64,000 nt of DNA, from contig NC_133220.1 in the NCBI RefSeq assembly GCF_040436345.1, forward strand, positions 6,760,436 to 6,824,435, given 5' to 3'. Each line of letters opens with the position of its first letter. Position 1 is the stretch's first letter. A program made the position numbers and the translations under genes. Positions 21,845-34,000 of this stretch are shown piece by piece. The notes under the pieces are model-generated. The model made no database searches and was not told the origin of the DNA. It saw only the letters and a list, made by a program, of their open reading frames with translations. This stretch comes from Pagrus major. Lineage: Eukaryota > Chordata > Actinopteri > Spariformes > Sparidae.

Positions 21845-23171
21845 AGCGAATGTGGGCCAGCGATGTAAAATCGGGGGCCAATGGCTACTTCCTACTTCCG
21901 GTGCCCTTGCTCAGACCACATACACCCTCCGACTCTGGCTACATATTGATCATATTAATTGTTTTCTCAGTTTGTGTGTCAGCAAACATGCTGCATGAAC
22001 CCATATCACATTTAGACAGCTATGAACTAAAGAGCAGTTCATCTCAAAACACTGGAGAAGCAGTAGAAGAGGTAAATCAGTAACTACTAAGTTGGCTTTA
22101 AAAGGTTTTTGACCACACTTTTAATTGTGCCTGTTCCCTTGGTCTCATTTAATAAAAGCATTTGTATTTTCAGATTACACTGAGTGATGTGAGAGTGTGA
22201 GGACGCCTTCACAAGTAACCGGCTTGGTTCGGTTACAACAGAACTTCCCAGTTAGTACAGAGAAAGTCAGATCGGTCTCAATAAATGAATGTATTTTCAG
22301 GATTTATACATAAATGACATAAAAAACATTTCAATACACACAGAAAACATCATTGTATAAAAATATAAAACAAATCCATATAAAAAGGTTTAAAAATGTG
22401 TTTTTGATGCAAGCAAACCATTTTCTTGTTTTAAATAAATGTAGTAGAAATGTGTAAATATACTGTGTATTTAAAGTATTTACAATTTTCATCAAAAACA
22501 TCATTTGAATTGTTACATTTATATACAGACTGTTGAACCTGCATTTACACACTGATTCATTCACTCATTTGTAAACTTCATTGCATTTGTGTGGGATTTT
22601 CTGAGACTCCCCTGACGTGAATCATTTCATAAATGTATTTTTATTTTCCCTGATGAGCAGGTGAAAAGCTGTTCAAACTGCTTTGCTTTTATCCTACTCT
22701 GTTTACTTTGTTGTTTCATTGGATCGATTAAGTGTTTCAGTGATCCCACAGTAAAAAGCTCCAAATCATGTACAAGCTGCTTCCTTTTTGTCTCTTCCTG
22801 TTAGTCAGTATTCATAACATGTGATTTGCAGTCCAACAATAGTAATAATGCTTATGATCAGTTACCTCTTGAGCTCTTTCTGACACCAAACAAAATAAAT
22901 ATACAAACTAGAAGCATTAAAGTGCTGCATGAACTTCTGTCAGTCACCAGAATTTAATTTCCCCACGTGGGACCTGATGATGCAGGATGACAATCACCAT
23001 AATCCTTTACTCCTCTTGGTCCGTTTGTAAAAAGTCAGTGTGAACAGGAGCCGGACCAGAACTGAAATGCATCACTCTTATCATTTCCCCCAATGAGCCA
23101 GACTCCAAATGTGAAAACACCCTTAAACAGCGGTTATAGAGATTCATTGTCACATGTTTCTTGATTTTTCT
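21845..23171. other. Spacer and 3' flank of G3
   Basis: After the BEL/Pao remnant there is no convincing gene. From about 22200 the sequence is the reverse-complement equivalent of the G1 3' flank; the part from about 22150 also recurs at 33000-33990 in the same orientation. Confidence 0.55.
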
Positions 23172-26100
23172 TCAGCTTAAGTTCAGCACTCTAGAAAGAT
23201 TTGGATCCACCTTACGGAGAGCAGCGATCAGGACCCAGCTGGCTCCATTTTCCTTTTTTCGTACTGTGTCGATCAACTCTCGTGCTCTATCCTGTATGAC
23301 CGGTTTTGCTTTAACTGACTGCATTTCTTCATCATTTATAAAGTCCAGATCAAGAAGTTTATCCAGAAGCTGGTTCAGAACAGGTCCAGACACTCGTCTT
23401 ACAAACTCTGTTCGAACTAAATGCAGCCTCTGCTCTGCTGGGATCCTCTGCTCTGCTGGGGCATTTCTTTGTGGAATTCTCCCTCTTGAATCTGGAAGAT
23501 ACCCAGGCATAAATATTTGAATAACCAACATCACTTTGAAAGTAAAGCACAACATTTTGAGGTTCTACTGAAACTAGAACTTCAGTCAGTATAGCGCATA
23601 CCTCCACTAAGGCCCAACAGTTCCCTTTAATTCAATCAAGCCTAATCCAACACCAAATGAAACATATTTAAATCTGCTACATCCAGATTTGTGTGTGTCT
23701 GCATTAGATTGTCCTCACTCTTGGATTCCAGCCACCTAAATACACCCGATTTCTTTCACCAAGATTCATGGATAATTCCCAGAGAAATTAACAAAATGTT
23801 GAAAAACTCCCCATCAACATTTAAGAAAGTGAGGAAAAAATTCTTGCATCTGTCCGTCTATCTGGATCGGCACCAAATGTTAATGAGGTCTATTCTGGAC
23901 TGTTCACTGCATCCTTTCAGATTTGAATGCATCAGAGACAACACACACCCTTCAACATCACCGCTTCAAATCTATTCTATTCCTTTCTGTTGTTCCATCA
24001 GGTGGACGAAGTCTTACCAGTGAGATCAACGTCATGCTCCCAGACCACCATCTGTCTTTGATCTTTGACTGTTACAGTCACTTCTTCGGTGTTTGTAGGC
24101 AGGCGGACCTCAAACGTTGGGTCATAATTTGGTCCAAACTCCAGGTCGAAATCTGCACTCTGAAAACCAAAGTGTCAGAATCTTTATAGTGTCCAATAAT
24201 GAATCGTGTCAGCATGCTGCAGCACTAACACAGACTTTTGTTTCAAATACTCACCTTAGGCTGTATTTTAATGGCCTGAGGACAGTGAAGACTGTAACTT
24301 TGATCTTCAATGAGTTTACATTTTGAAGGAACCTGGATGTTCTCTGTATATCGCTGCTGTGTGCTCACCTGAAGAGACATCAGAACATTTTAACATGTAA
24401 ACCGTTTCTCCTCAGTAGAGCCTGACATTAACAGGCCAATTATATCTCATCACAGATAAATCAGTATCAGTGTATTTGTAGGTCGCCAAGTACCATCATA
24501 TACTGCATCAGTAGAGTGGGGCTGCAACTAGGGCTGGGAATCGTTCAAAACACTCTCGATAGTGGTACCTTGACTTCGATACTGGTTTCTGAACAATCCT
24601 TTCTTCAGTACCAATACATTCATTCAAAAATAAAGAAAATATGAAACATCAGGGTCCACTCACTTCAGATATTCAAGACACGAGAGCAGCTAGGAGCTGC
24701 TTGCTCTGCTTTTACAAGTGAATGTGGCAAATTATTTTAATGATCCGTTACCAAAACAAAATGAATAACACAACAGTTTGTTCTGCATAAAATTCCCTCT
24801 TATGGTTTCCCTGTTGAGCTGCAGTGGAGGGGCAGTGAAATTTATCCTCCATCACATACGTTGAAAGAACATTATGTAGGGATCTCTTAACATCCAGTAT
24901 GAACAGAAGAAATCACTACAGCAAGAACACGCTGCTCAGTGTTCATATGAACATATTACTGTTGTTGTAAGACATATTGTAAAGTTGTCCTTTAGGAGAC
25001 AAGTTTGGACTGACAGCTGTAACATGAAGCTTTACCTCGTCCAGATGGATGTTCCTCGGCAGGAGAAACACGTTGAGTTTTTGCCTCTGTGTTTCTGGGT
25101 TTGGTTGTCCGAGGAACAGCAGGACTTTGCCGCTAACTGGTCTCATTTTGTTCAACAACCATTTAAAAAAATTCTTCACTATGCCAAAGAAACTGAACTG
25201 AGAGACTGTGACAACCACATGAGTGTCTGTAACCTCCAGCGGCTCCAGGACGTTCATTCCATCATCAGTGATGTGGACGACAGACAGCAGACCTTCAGGC
25301 AGCGGAGCTGTGAAAACACAGAGCTGTCAAACTTTTGCTCATTACAACTATAGTCCTAATTGTATTGAGTTTTCCAGAACATTGAGCTGATTCTTTGTAC
25401 AACTGTTGTCCAGGTTGAGCAATTTATTGAACACACATTCAGTGATGGAGGATCGGAAGTCGGTGACTGACTGTGTCCTTGCTCCTACAAGGGGAAGATA
25501 AATTGACTGCTAGTCCAAATTAACAATAAATGAAAATTGTGCAAAATGAATAAAAAGAAAATAGTTTATTCTTTTAAATAATATTCAGACGATAAATCGT
25601 GACAAATTTGTTGGACGATGAACCCTTTTACACCATCCAGTTTTGCTTGAAAAGTACATTTTCTTGTCTAATGAATTATCATTAATCAAAATAAATTTTC
25701 TATTGAAAAAGTAATGAACTAATTGTTTCAGTCATACTTATTGTCACAATAAAAAAAATCACAACTTCCGTGCAAAATGAAAAATGAAGGGCAGTCAGAT
25801 TCTCTCAGCACAGCAGTTGTCTTTTTGTTTCTCCTAATGAAATCTCCTTCACATCACAACTTGAGCTTCCTTTTTGTTTCAATCAGGGTTAGGAAAAGAC
25901 ATATGATGAGACTACTGCACCACACCCTAAGAACGTATAAATCATCAGGATGTTGTTTGTTCAGACTGTGGCTGTAATGAACCCTGCAGCCTGTAGGGGG
26001 CAGTAAAAGGACTAATCTAACAAAACTCTTTATTAACACAGCACAATAAAGTCCTTACCATCCATAACTTCACAGTGAGGCAGGTGGAGCTGACAGACAG

Positions 26101-29100
26101 CAGCGTCCTCTGAACACTTGATATCGTACAGCAGCCCTGCAGCCATCTTGTCAGCTGATTTGAGGAGGCCCTCATCCCATTGGACAGTCTTGTACAGCAG
26201 CTCCACCTCCTGAACCATAACAAACACCAGTCCAGTCAATTCACACTGGAACACACCTGGACCAGAACACCTGAACCTGTAGGACACAGAGGAGCTGTTA
26301 ACAACAAGCCAGTCTGTCGTCAAAGGATCTGTTATGACGTGCAGATGCTTGGCTTTTTTATTCATCATATACGTTGTGTTTTACATGTTTAAATCTTCCT
26401 TTCTGCACAACCTGCAACATTTCTGCTCACACTGAAAACTATCCCATCGTCCAACAGACAGAAGTTCACCACAAATTTTAAAATTCAAGAAATTAGCTAA
26501 ATTGTAAATGTTGAACTTTCAATTAAACTGTAAATGTTGAAAGGAGTCGACTAGTTCCCTGTACCACTAAGCAGGATCGACATTGCCAAGCTTTCTTTGC
26601 ATGAGTTGGCTCTACAAAACCTAAAACCTCAGTCATGGATTACAGGTAACAAATAGTAAATGAATAAATAAATATTCTGTCATAATAAATAGTGTTTATT
26701 AACCTGCTTTGTTAACCCAGTCTTTCTTTTTCAGGCTGTGTGCACGTTCCCATTAAAAGGGGCATTTCACTGCACATTCTGAGCCTTTAAACTGTAAACT
26801 TGATAAAGCATATTCACATATTCTACTCAAGAGTTTCAAACAGGTCTGACAGTCACATATTGAGGTATATGTAGTAATCTGTTTACTTTCATTGACTGAA
26901 TATTATCTGTGATAAATGCCAAGAGACTGATCAGACTTCAGCAAATCAGGACCAAGCATAAAAACATAATCCACAGTGGAAACGTTTGGAGGAATTACAC
27001 TACATTTCATTTGTCATCGTAGGCCACTGATTTATAACAGCGAACTTTTGATGTATGTTTTGTGACTTCTCTTATAACAAGCAGATTTTCTGCAGGACTG
27101 ATTGAGCTCCATAATCTGGACCAGATTATGTCTGCATCTTAAATTAGCATGGTGATCTCTCTAGATTAAATGTATATTTATTCAGTCATTAAAACAAAGA
27201 GAGTTTGTTTATTTAGTTTGTTTAGGCGTAAACAAATGTCACTGAAGATTTTTCTCTTCTGATTAAAATATCTTCCCCAAAGCTACAGAGTGAACCTTTA
27301 AAAGAGAGCCAGGTTTGTGACACAGAATAGATTCAACATACCTCGCTAATCCACTAATCTCGCTCTGTAGTACATTCCTTATAGAGCATTTGATGTGTTG
27401 TTACCTGTATGATGTCTTTCCAGACTCAGTTAGTAGTTCAGGTAGGAAATGTTGCTTGTCCTAAAATGAAGAGAGTCACAAAATTAGTTAATTAAACTGG
27501 ATGGGAGAGTTAATTAAAACACATTGAGATGGGGGCAAAGACTGCAGCTCAACTCTCCCAGTTACGTACAGTTTAGTCTATATGCACTCCTTCATATTTA
27601 TTCATCAGTTCATTATCCCTGGTTAAACATATTATCATCATTCAGTGAAATTATCCTGCACAAGTGAAGCCTGCAGGACTGTGATGGACAGAATGCAGGA
27701 GGTAATGAATACTAAACTCTGTGGCGAAACTAAGAAACCCCAGTTTAAAAATGTGACAAACTGACATTTGTATTTTGAGCCTCTCCACACAGAAGCTGAT
27801 GCTGCTGGTTCGACCTCTCTGGATCATCAGGACACAGCTGATCCACTTTATTCTCTTTACTCTCCTCTCTGATGTCGTCAGACACAGGGAGGTCTGACTC
27901 AGATGTGGATGGATCTAGGGGATGGACACGCAGCAGATGTCAAACTTTCACACATCCTGGTGACCCAACATTCATAAACTTCTAACAGCCAAGTCCACAG
28001 TTCAAAGCCGTTATCTATTGGCAAACCCTCCAATAAAGCCAACATGTAGAAAATCAAGTAAAAAGTTAAGGCCAAGTGCAGGTATGTTTAAGTCAAGACA
28101 AGGTCCAAAGGGGGTCAATGCAAATTTAAGACCAAGTCCACACTGTATAATTAAAGAAAATTAACAAAAAGAGAGATTCAATCCCTAATAAGCATTGAGG
28201 CAAAACAAATACAAGACATCATCATTTCACAACATTTAAAACAGAAAAGAAAACAACGCAAAAGATCTGCTGCTGAAATTACTGAGTGTCATTAACACAC
28301 AGCAGCCAATCTTACAGTTACACTTTAATAACAGTTTAAGTTTCTTAACAATATTCCTGTAGGCTTTTACTCACATTGTTCATGTCTGTCAGGTGGAGCC
28401 CTGTTGACGTTGCAATGATGGCTGCCGAGTGGCAAGAATTGCCTAAGATGACTTAGATCGTACATGGCAATACTTCTCTTTATATTTTCCATTTTGTTGT
28501 GTAGATCTTCAAGGCGTTTCCTCCCTTGAGTATAGTTTGGATGAGTCTTAAAGGGATATGAAAAAGCAGTCACAACTTTTTAATCAAGGTATTGTGGAAC
28601 ACAAGGAACAGATTTGTGTGCATCTACCTTCTTTCCTTTGATTTGTTGGACCTGTTTTTCAAGCTCATTTTGAAGCTTAGTTGAGATGTCCTCTAACTGA
28701 GCATGCAGACACTGGTACTCACTGTACAAGGTGCAGAAATCTTCCCTATATCTCTGACTGATCACTGTGTACTTCCTTGGAGGGAAAGGAGAGAAAATCT
28801 TAGTGAGAGAGTTTAAATATGTATACATTTCTCTTTCAAGTATTTGGCTCAAGTGAGAGGAAGAATGATCACTAGAGGGAGACTTAATGAGAGGTGCTAA
28901 GGCCTAGTCCACATGTACATGGGTAAAAAATAATCACCTTCCAGATGAGTGATTTAACAGCATTTCAGAATAATCTCTGTGGTCGGTTGCTTAGTTACAG
29001 AATTCCTATGTTACATCGAAAATTGATGGAAATGAGCCTTCACTGTCAACAATCGAATTCAAAATGCAGTACTGACAATTTCTTTACGAAGACGGCTCAT

Positions 29101-31102
29101 GGAGGAAAAACTGAACTGACTGAACTAAAGTGATAACATTGGCAACGATTCTTTATTGATTTTCTAGGGAAGATGGTTTACTCAGGGAATAAACTGGTGT
29201 GTGAGAGTGTATGAATGTTTATAGCTCCTGATGAGCATGTGGCACTGTACACAGTACTGAGGTTGAAGAATTTTTGAAGAGGATCTTGGGACAAGTCACT
29301 ATCCAAAGACAGCTGCTCCTCTTCAGAAACATGACTCCTCTTCGTACCTCTGTGGAGACAGTCCTGTTTGACTGAACTGATTTGTTGATTGGTTTTTAAA
29401 AAATAAATAAGATTTAGCAAAAAAAATTTATAGAAAAGTAAGTGTTTCTTTTCTGTTTGAAATCCAGCATTCAGTCTGCAATGAATATTATTTTTTCTTT
29501 TTATTTCAGCTCCTCTGCTTTCATTAACACTAATAAACTGCTCTTCCAGTAGAAGTGGTGGCAATAACTGTGGTAGACCAGCAGGATTTAAAATGTCATC
29601 ACTTTGTCATTTTATCCTATTGGACATTTTACACATTAAGGTCATTAATTCTTGTGTTGTGGCCAAAAATATTATTTTGTGAGGTCACAGTGACCTTTGA
29701 CCTTTGACCACCAAAACCTAATCATCCTTGAGTCCAAGTGGACGTTTTGTTTTCAGATGTAAGAAAATTCCCTCAGGAAGTTTCTGAGATCAGGAATGGG
29801 ACTGACAGATGGACGGACAACATGAAACATCATGCCTCGGCCACAGTGGTCGCTGACACTGAGGCATAAGAATCCATTTTGAGAGTTGCTGAGTGATGAG
29901 ATACTTCACTAACTTTGTGCAGCTGAGTCATCTGTGCCATTTTATACATTCAGCATCAAATGCAATACATTAAGACTTTAAGTCAACATTTTGTCTTCAT
30001 CCAAGATGCATCATCTTCTATCAGGTCAGTTTGAAAACATTGTCTTACTTTGTTTCTGAGGGTGCAGGTTCATTTCTGAACATTGGAAGATGAACTTTAG
30101 GGCCGTCACTCATCATAGACACATAGCCGGATTCTCCAGACTCTGAACTCGGACTGTTGTACTGAACTCTGCAAACACCAGGACATTTGTATTCATAACA
30201 CATGAATCCTTCTTAAATTCTCTACTTAAAGTCATTAAAGATGTCTATAAACACAAAGTGCTGCTACTGTCCATAATAAGGTGGTTTAAAAGTTTGTAAA
30301 GTCAGTGACAGCTGTCACAGACACTCAGAGGGAGATGTGACAAATTAATTCTCTGTGTCACATCGTTTTGCAGCAAACACTGAATTAGTTGGTATCATTT
30401 CTCTTACTTTGTGTATGATGATCCAGGTTCATTACTGAGCATTGGAGAATATTCTTCAGACCAGATTCTCTTCTTAGACACATAGCCGGACTCTGCAGAC
30501 TCTGGTCTCTCTCTGTTGTATTGAACTCTGTAAACACCAGGACGTTTTTATTCATAACTCATGAATCCTTCTTAAATTCTCTGATTCAAATTAAAGTAAT
30601 GTAAAATGTAATTTTAGACATATTTTCAACACCAGTCACAGACGTCTGGAGAACTTCTTGTGGGTCAAAATTAAAGTTGTGATCACAGCAGCTAACAGAA
30701 TTGCAAATGATCACATTCTGTTTTACTTGTGTTTTACACAAAGGCCCAACTTTTTGGAAGTCTGGGTTGTAAGTAACTGCTAATCCTGCTGCTGGAGACA
30801 CTCAACAACAGGATGTGTGATCTGGTTATAGCTTGTGATTATGAAATAGATCTGCCAACTAGTGCTTGCTTAAAAATATGGAGGTCTGACAGAGTATTTC
30901 TTCAATTCCTGAAGCGTAATGTTACTCTAACATTTAGCAAATGGTAAAATATAATCAGCTAACACTGAATGAGTTAGTGTCAGTCCTCTTACTTTGCGTC
31001 AAAGCGTGTAAGATGATCTTTAGAGCCGTCAGCCTTCACAGGCAGACGGCTCGATCCTGGAGACTCAGCCCCGTCCTTCTCTTCCTTCACAGAAACATTC
31101 AT
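23172..31102 (-). CDS. G3: FIIND-CARD gene with shortened OCEL region
   Basis: Exons in transcript order: 30993-31102, 30408-30527, 30049-30168, exon 4 from 29349 (3' end damaged), 28628-28775, 28375-28546, 27766-27914, 27405-27460, 26059-26276, 25036-25307, 24255-24368, 24018-24159, 23172-23491. The product would have three or four N-terminal repeats, a reduced OCEL domain, ZU5, UPA and CARD. Relative to G2, OCEL exon 1 lacks the codons for TSPEQ and neighbours without losing frame. The 45-base OCEL exon 2 is deleted; because flanking exons are phase 0, the frame is kept. Exon 4 runs into repeat-derived sequence and lacks its usual donor. The FIIND site reads SQF|S rather than SHF|S; the His 27 residues upstream is kept. 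The gene may be expressed or decaying. Confidence 0.7.
29180..29300 (-). repeat. Repeat relic fused to G3 exon 4
   Basis: About 29185-29255 matches part of the repeat at 60064-60140 in G5 (TAGCTCCTGATGAGCATGTGG). In G3 it is joined directly to the truncated end of exon 4, so a deletion took the intron between them together with the exon's donor. Confidence 0.5.
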
Positions 31103-31323
31103 CTTCTGGTCTGAAGTCAGTCTGAGAAGATAAACAGTGTAATAAAACCACCTGGTCACCTTTCTTTGAGTCTGTGCTCGTTTAGTCTTAATGTGGATTA
31201 ATCATTATATCAGGACTTTGCGTCCACAGATGAATCAAACTGTCTATATAAATATACTATATATACATATATATATGTCTATGGTTTGTAGTCCCAAAAC
31301 CCGGAAATCAGTTAGTATTTTAG

Positions 31324-31332
31324 CACTTCCGG
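31324..31332 (-). promoter_or_regulatory. Conserved ETS-site pair upstream of G3
   Basis: CCGGAAGTG on the minus strand with the inverted TTTCCGGG partner about 20 bases downstream, roughly 220 bases before the start codon at 31102. Confidence 0.4.
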
Positions 31333-31912
31333 TTCCCTCATCTCAAATTTAACGTTTTTTTTTTAATTTGGTTTTCAGTTAAATGCCTGAAATAAGGTGT
31401 GTGGTTACCACAGGCTGAAGATATTTACACGTTTTGTTCTACGACATAAAATACATCATTAAATGTCCCACAGTTTAATTATAAAGCGCTTATGTGTGTA
31501 AAAAACAGTGGTTGCTAACAAGCGTCTAAATGAGACTACAGAGGTTGTCGCGGACATTAAACGTCATCACAGCGAACAGGAGACTCATCTACTCACTAGT
31601 TCGTCTTTACAGGCCGACTTTAGTTACAAACTATTCTAACTTTAACTTTACAACTTGTACATTTATCAGTTTATACAAAACGTGTATAGTAACTGTGTAG
31701 TAAGACGCTTAGTGGTGGTGACGTTTAAATCATGCGACAACATTAACTTTTTACTGCTAGAGGGAACCAGGGCGATGCTAACTTCAGAGTTAGCCTTCAA
31801 TAATACGTCATCCCTCCACCACTGTGACGTCATTGGTTCATTGACTGTCTAGAAAACTGACTCAGAGACCTTAATCGTAAAAATAATTTTTAAAAAATGT
31901 TCTCACACTCAC

Positions 31913-31975
31913 CCTGCCTCAGACTTCAGTCCTGCTCCTGCTGCTCTGTTGACTCAAAATGGAGCCTGAACCGAC
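31913..31975 (-). other. Putative noncoding first exon of G3
   Basis: This block is homologous to the G2 first exon and ends at a GTGAGT donor. Its upstream limit is approximate. Confidence 0.4.
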
Positions 31976-31984
31976 AGACTGAAC

Positions 31985-31996
31985 AGTTTCACTTCC
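31985..31996 (-). promoter_or_regulatory. ISRE / ETS-IRF composite-like site of G3
   Basis: GGAAGTGAAACT on the minus strand, at the same place relative to the first exon as in G2. Confidence 0.5.
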
Positions 31997-31999
31997 AGG

Positions 32000-34000
32000 T
32001 TCCCTCCCTCTCCACTATGGTGTGTGTGTGTGTGTGTGGTGCTGTTTACCATGACGTGTTTATGAGCTGACTGAACTGAAATGACTATTATTCTACTTTT
32101 GCTTTCTCTATTTGTCAACATTAGTTACTTTGCAGATTCTGATTATTAATACAGAATTTATTGATAAAGTGTTTCCATATGATTGTTGAGCAGGATGTCC
32201 CCAGCCTGTAAAAGTCAGGTACTAGTTTCTCCTTTGTTTTTTAATGCATCTTACAAAATCCACACACCATCTCCTCTCTTGTGCGTCACTGTAGGTGAGT
32301 GAGATGTTTTTCAGAGGTTCAAAGCTTATTGATCAAATGTAAAACATGCAGCAGTCTTTATATATTATTTTTCTACTCTTTCACAACCTTATTCAAGACG
32401 TGTTTTTTTGTGAGTTTGAATCAGTTATACATCTGGCCCCTGGTTAGTTCCTCCTACTGTTTTTTAATTAAGATTTTAGCACAGAACTGTGACTACGACC
32501 CCTGAATGAAGTTAAGTGACTCTGAAAAGAACAATTAAGATCCAGCAAAGTGCCGTGTAATCCAGTTATTTTTTCTTTACATATGCATTTAAAAATGTGC
32601 CGTCTCGGTCCAAATCTAGTTTTAACATCTTGGAAACGTGCAGAGAAAACCAGCCATCTTTAATTTACCAATCAAGTATAAAAACTATCATCAAGTGCAA
32701 AATTTGTCAGTTGATAATTTCAGGACAGCAAAAAATCAACAGATTTTTATTTTCCAAATCAGGTCATTTCTTTTAGCCATTTTATGTACAGCTCCAGCTT
32801 TAGGCAAGATATCAGCATCTACCACTTTTTACCATTAAGCCTCCCTGATTCACCGCAGATCTTTAAAAATCTGACTTAATCAATAGCTTCCATGTCATGT
32901 GACCCAGTGACTCCAAACCAGTGCTGAATTGTATGGGACAAATGAGACACACCTGTTTTTATTCAATTCTACTGCTTCTTCTATTTTATATTATATTTTC
33001 AGATTACACTGAGTGATGTGAGAGTGTGAGGACGCCTTCACAAGTAACCGGCTTGGTTCGGTTACAACAGAACTTCCCAGTTAGTACAGAGAAAGTCAGA
33101 TCAGTCTCAATAAATGAATGTATTTTCAGGATTTATACATAAATGACATAAAAAACATTTCAATACACACAAAAAACATCATTGTATAAAAATATAAAAC
33201 AAATCCATATAAAAAGGTTTAAAAATGTGTTTTTGATGCAAGCAAAACATTTTCTTGTTTTAAATAAATGTAGTAGAAATATGTAAATATACTGTGTATT
33301 TAAAGTATTTACAATTTTCATCAAAAACATCATTTGAATTGTTACATTTATATACAGACTGTTGAACCTGCATTTACACACTGATTCAGTCACTCATTTG
33401 TAAACTTCACTGCTTTTTTGTGGGATTTTCTGAGACTCCCCTGACGTGAATCATTTCATAAATGTATTTTTATTTTCCCTGATGAGCAGGTGAAAAGCTG
33501 TTAAAACTGCTGTGCTTTTATCCTACTCTGTTTACTTTGTTGTTTCATTGGATCGATTAAAAAGTGTTTCAGTGATCCCACAGTAAAAAGCTCCAAATCA
33601 TGTACAAGCTGCTTCCTTTTCGTCTCTTCCTGTTAGTCAGTATTCATAACATGTGATTTGCAGTACAACAATAGTAATAATGCTTATGATCAGTCACCTC
33701 TTGAGCTCTTTCTGACACCAAACAACATGAATATACAAACTAGAAGCATTAAAGTGCTGCATGAACTTCTGTCAGTCACAAGAATTTGATTTCCCCACGT
33801 GGGACCTGATGATGCAGGATGACAATCACCACAATCCTTTACTCCTCTTGGTCCGTTTGTAAAAAGTCAGTGTGAACAGGAGCCGGACCAGAACTGAAAT
33901 GCATCACTCTTATCATCCCCAATGAGCCAGACTCCAAGTGTGAAAACACCCTTAAACAGCTGTTATAGAGATTCATTATCACATGTTTCTTGATTTTTCT
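32000..34000. other. Spacer between G3 promoter and G4 3' end
   Basis: It contains a short TG repeat (about 32020-32040) and a block at about 32245-32500 shared with 51565-51800 upstream of G4. From about 33000 it is the G4 3' flank, nearly identical to those of G1 and G3. No gene is recognised. Confidence 0.5.
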
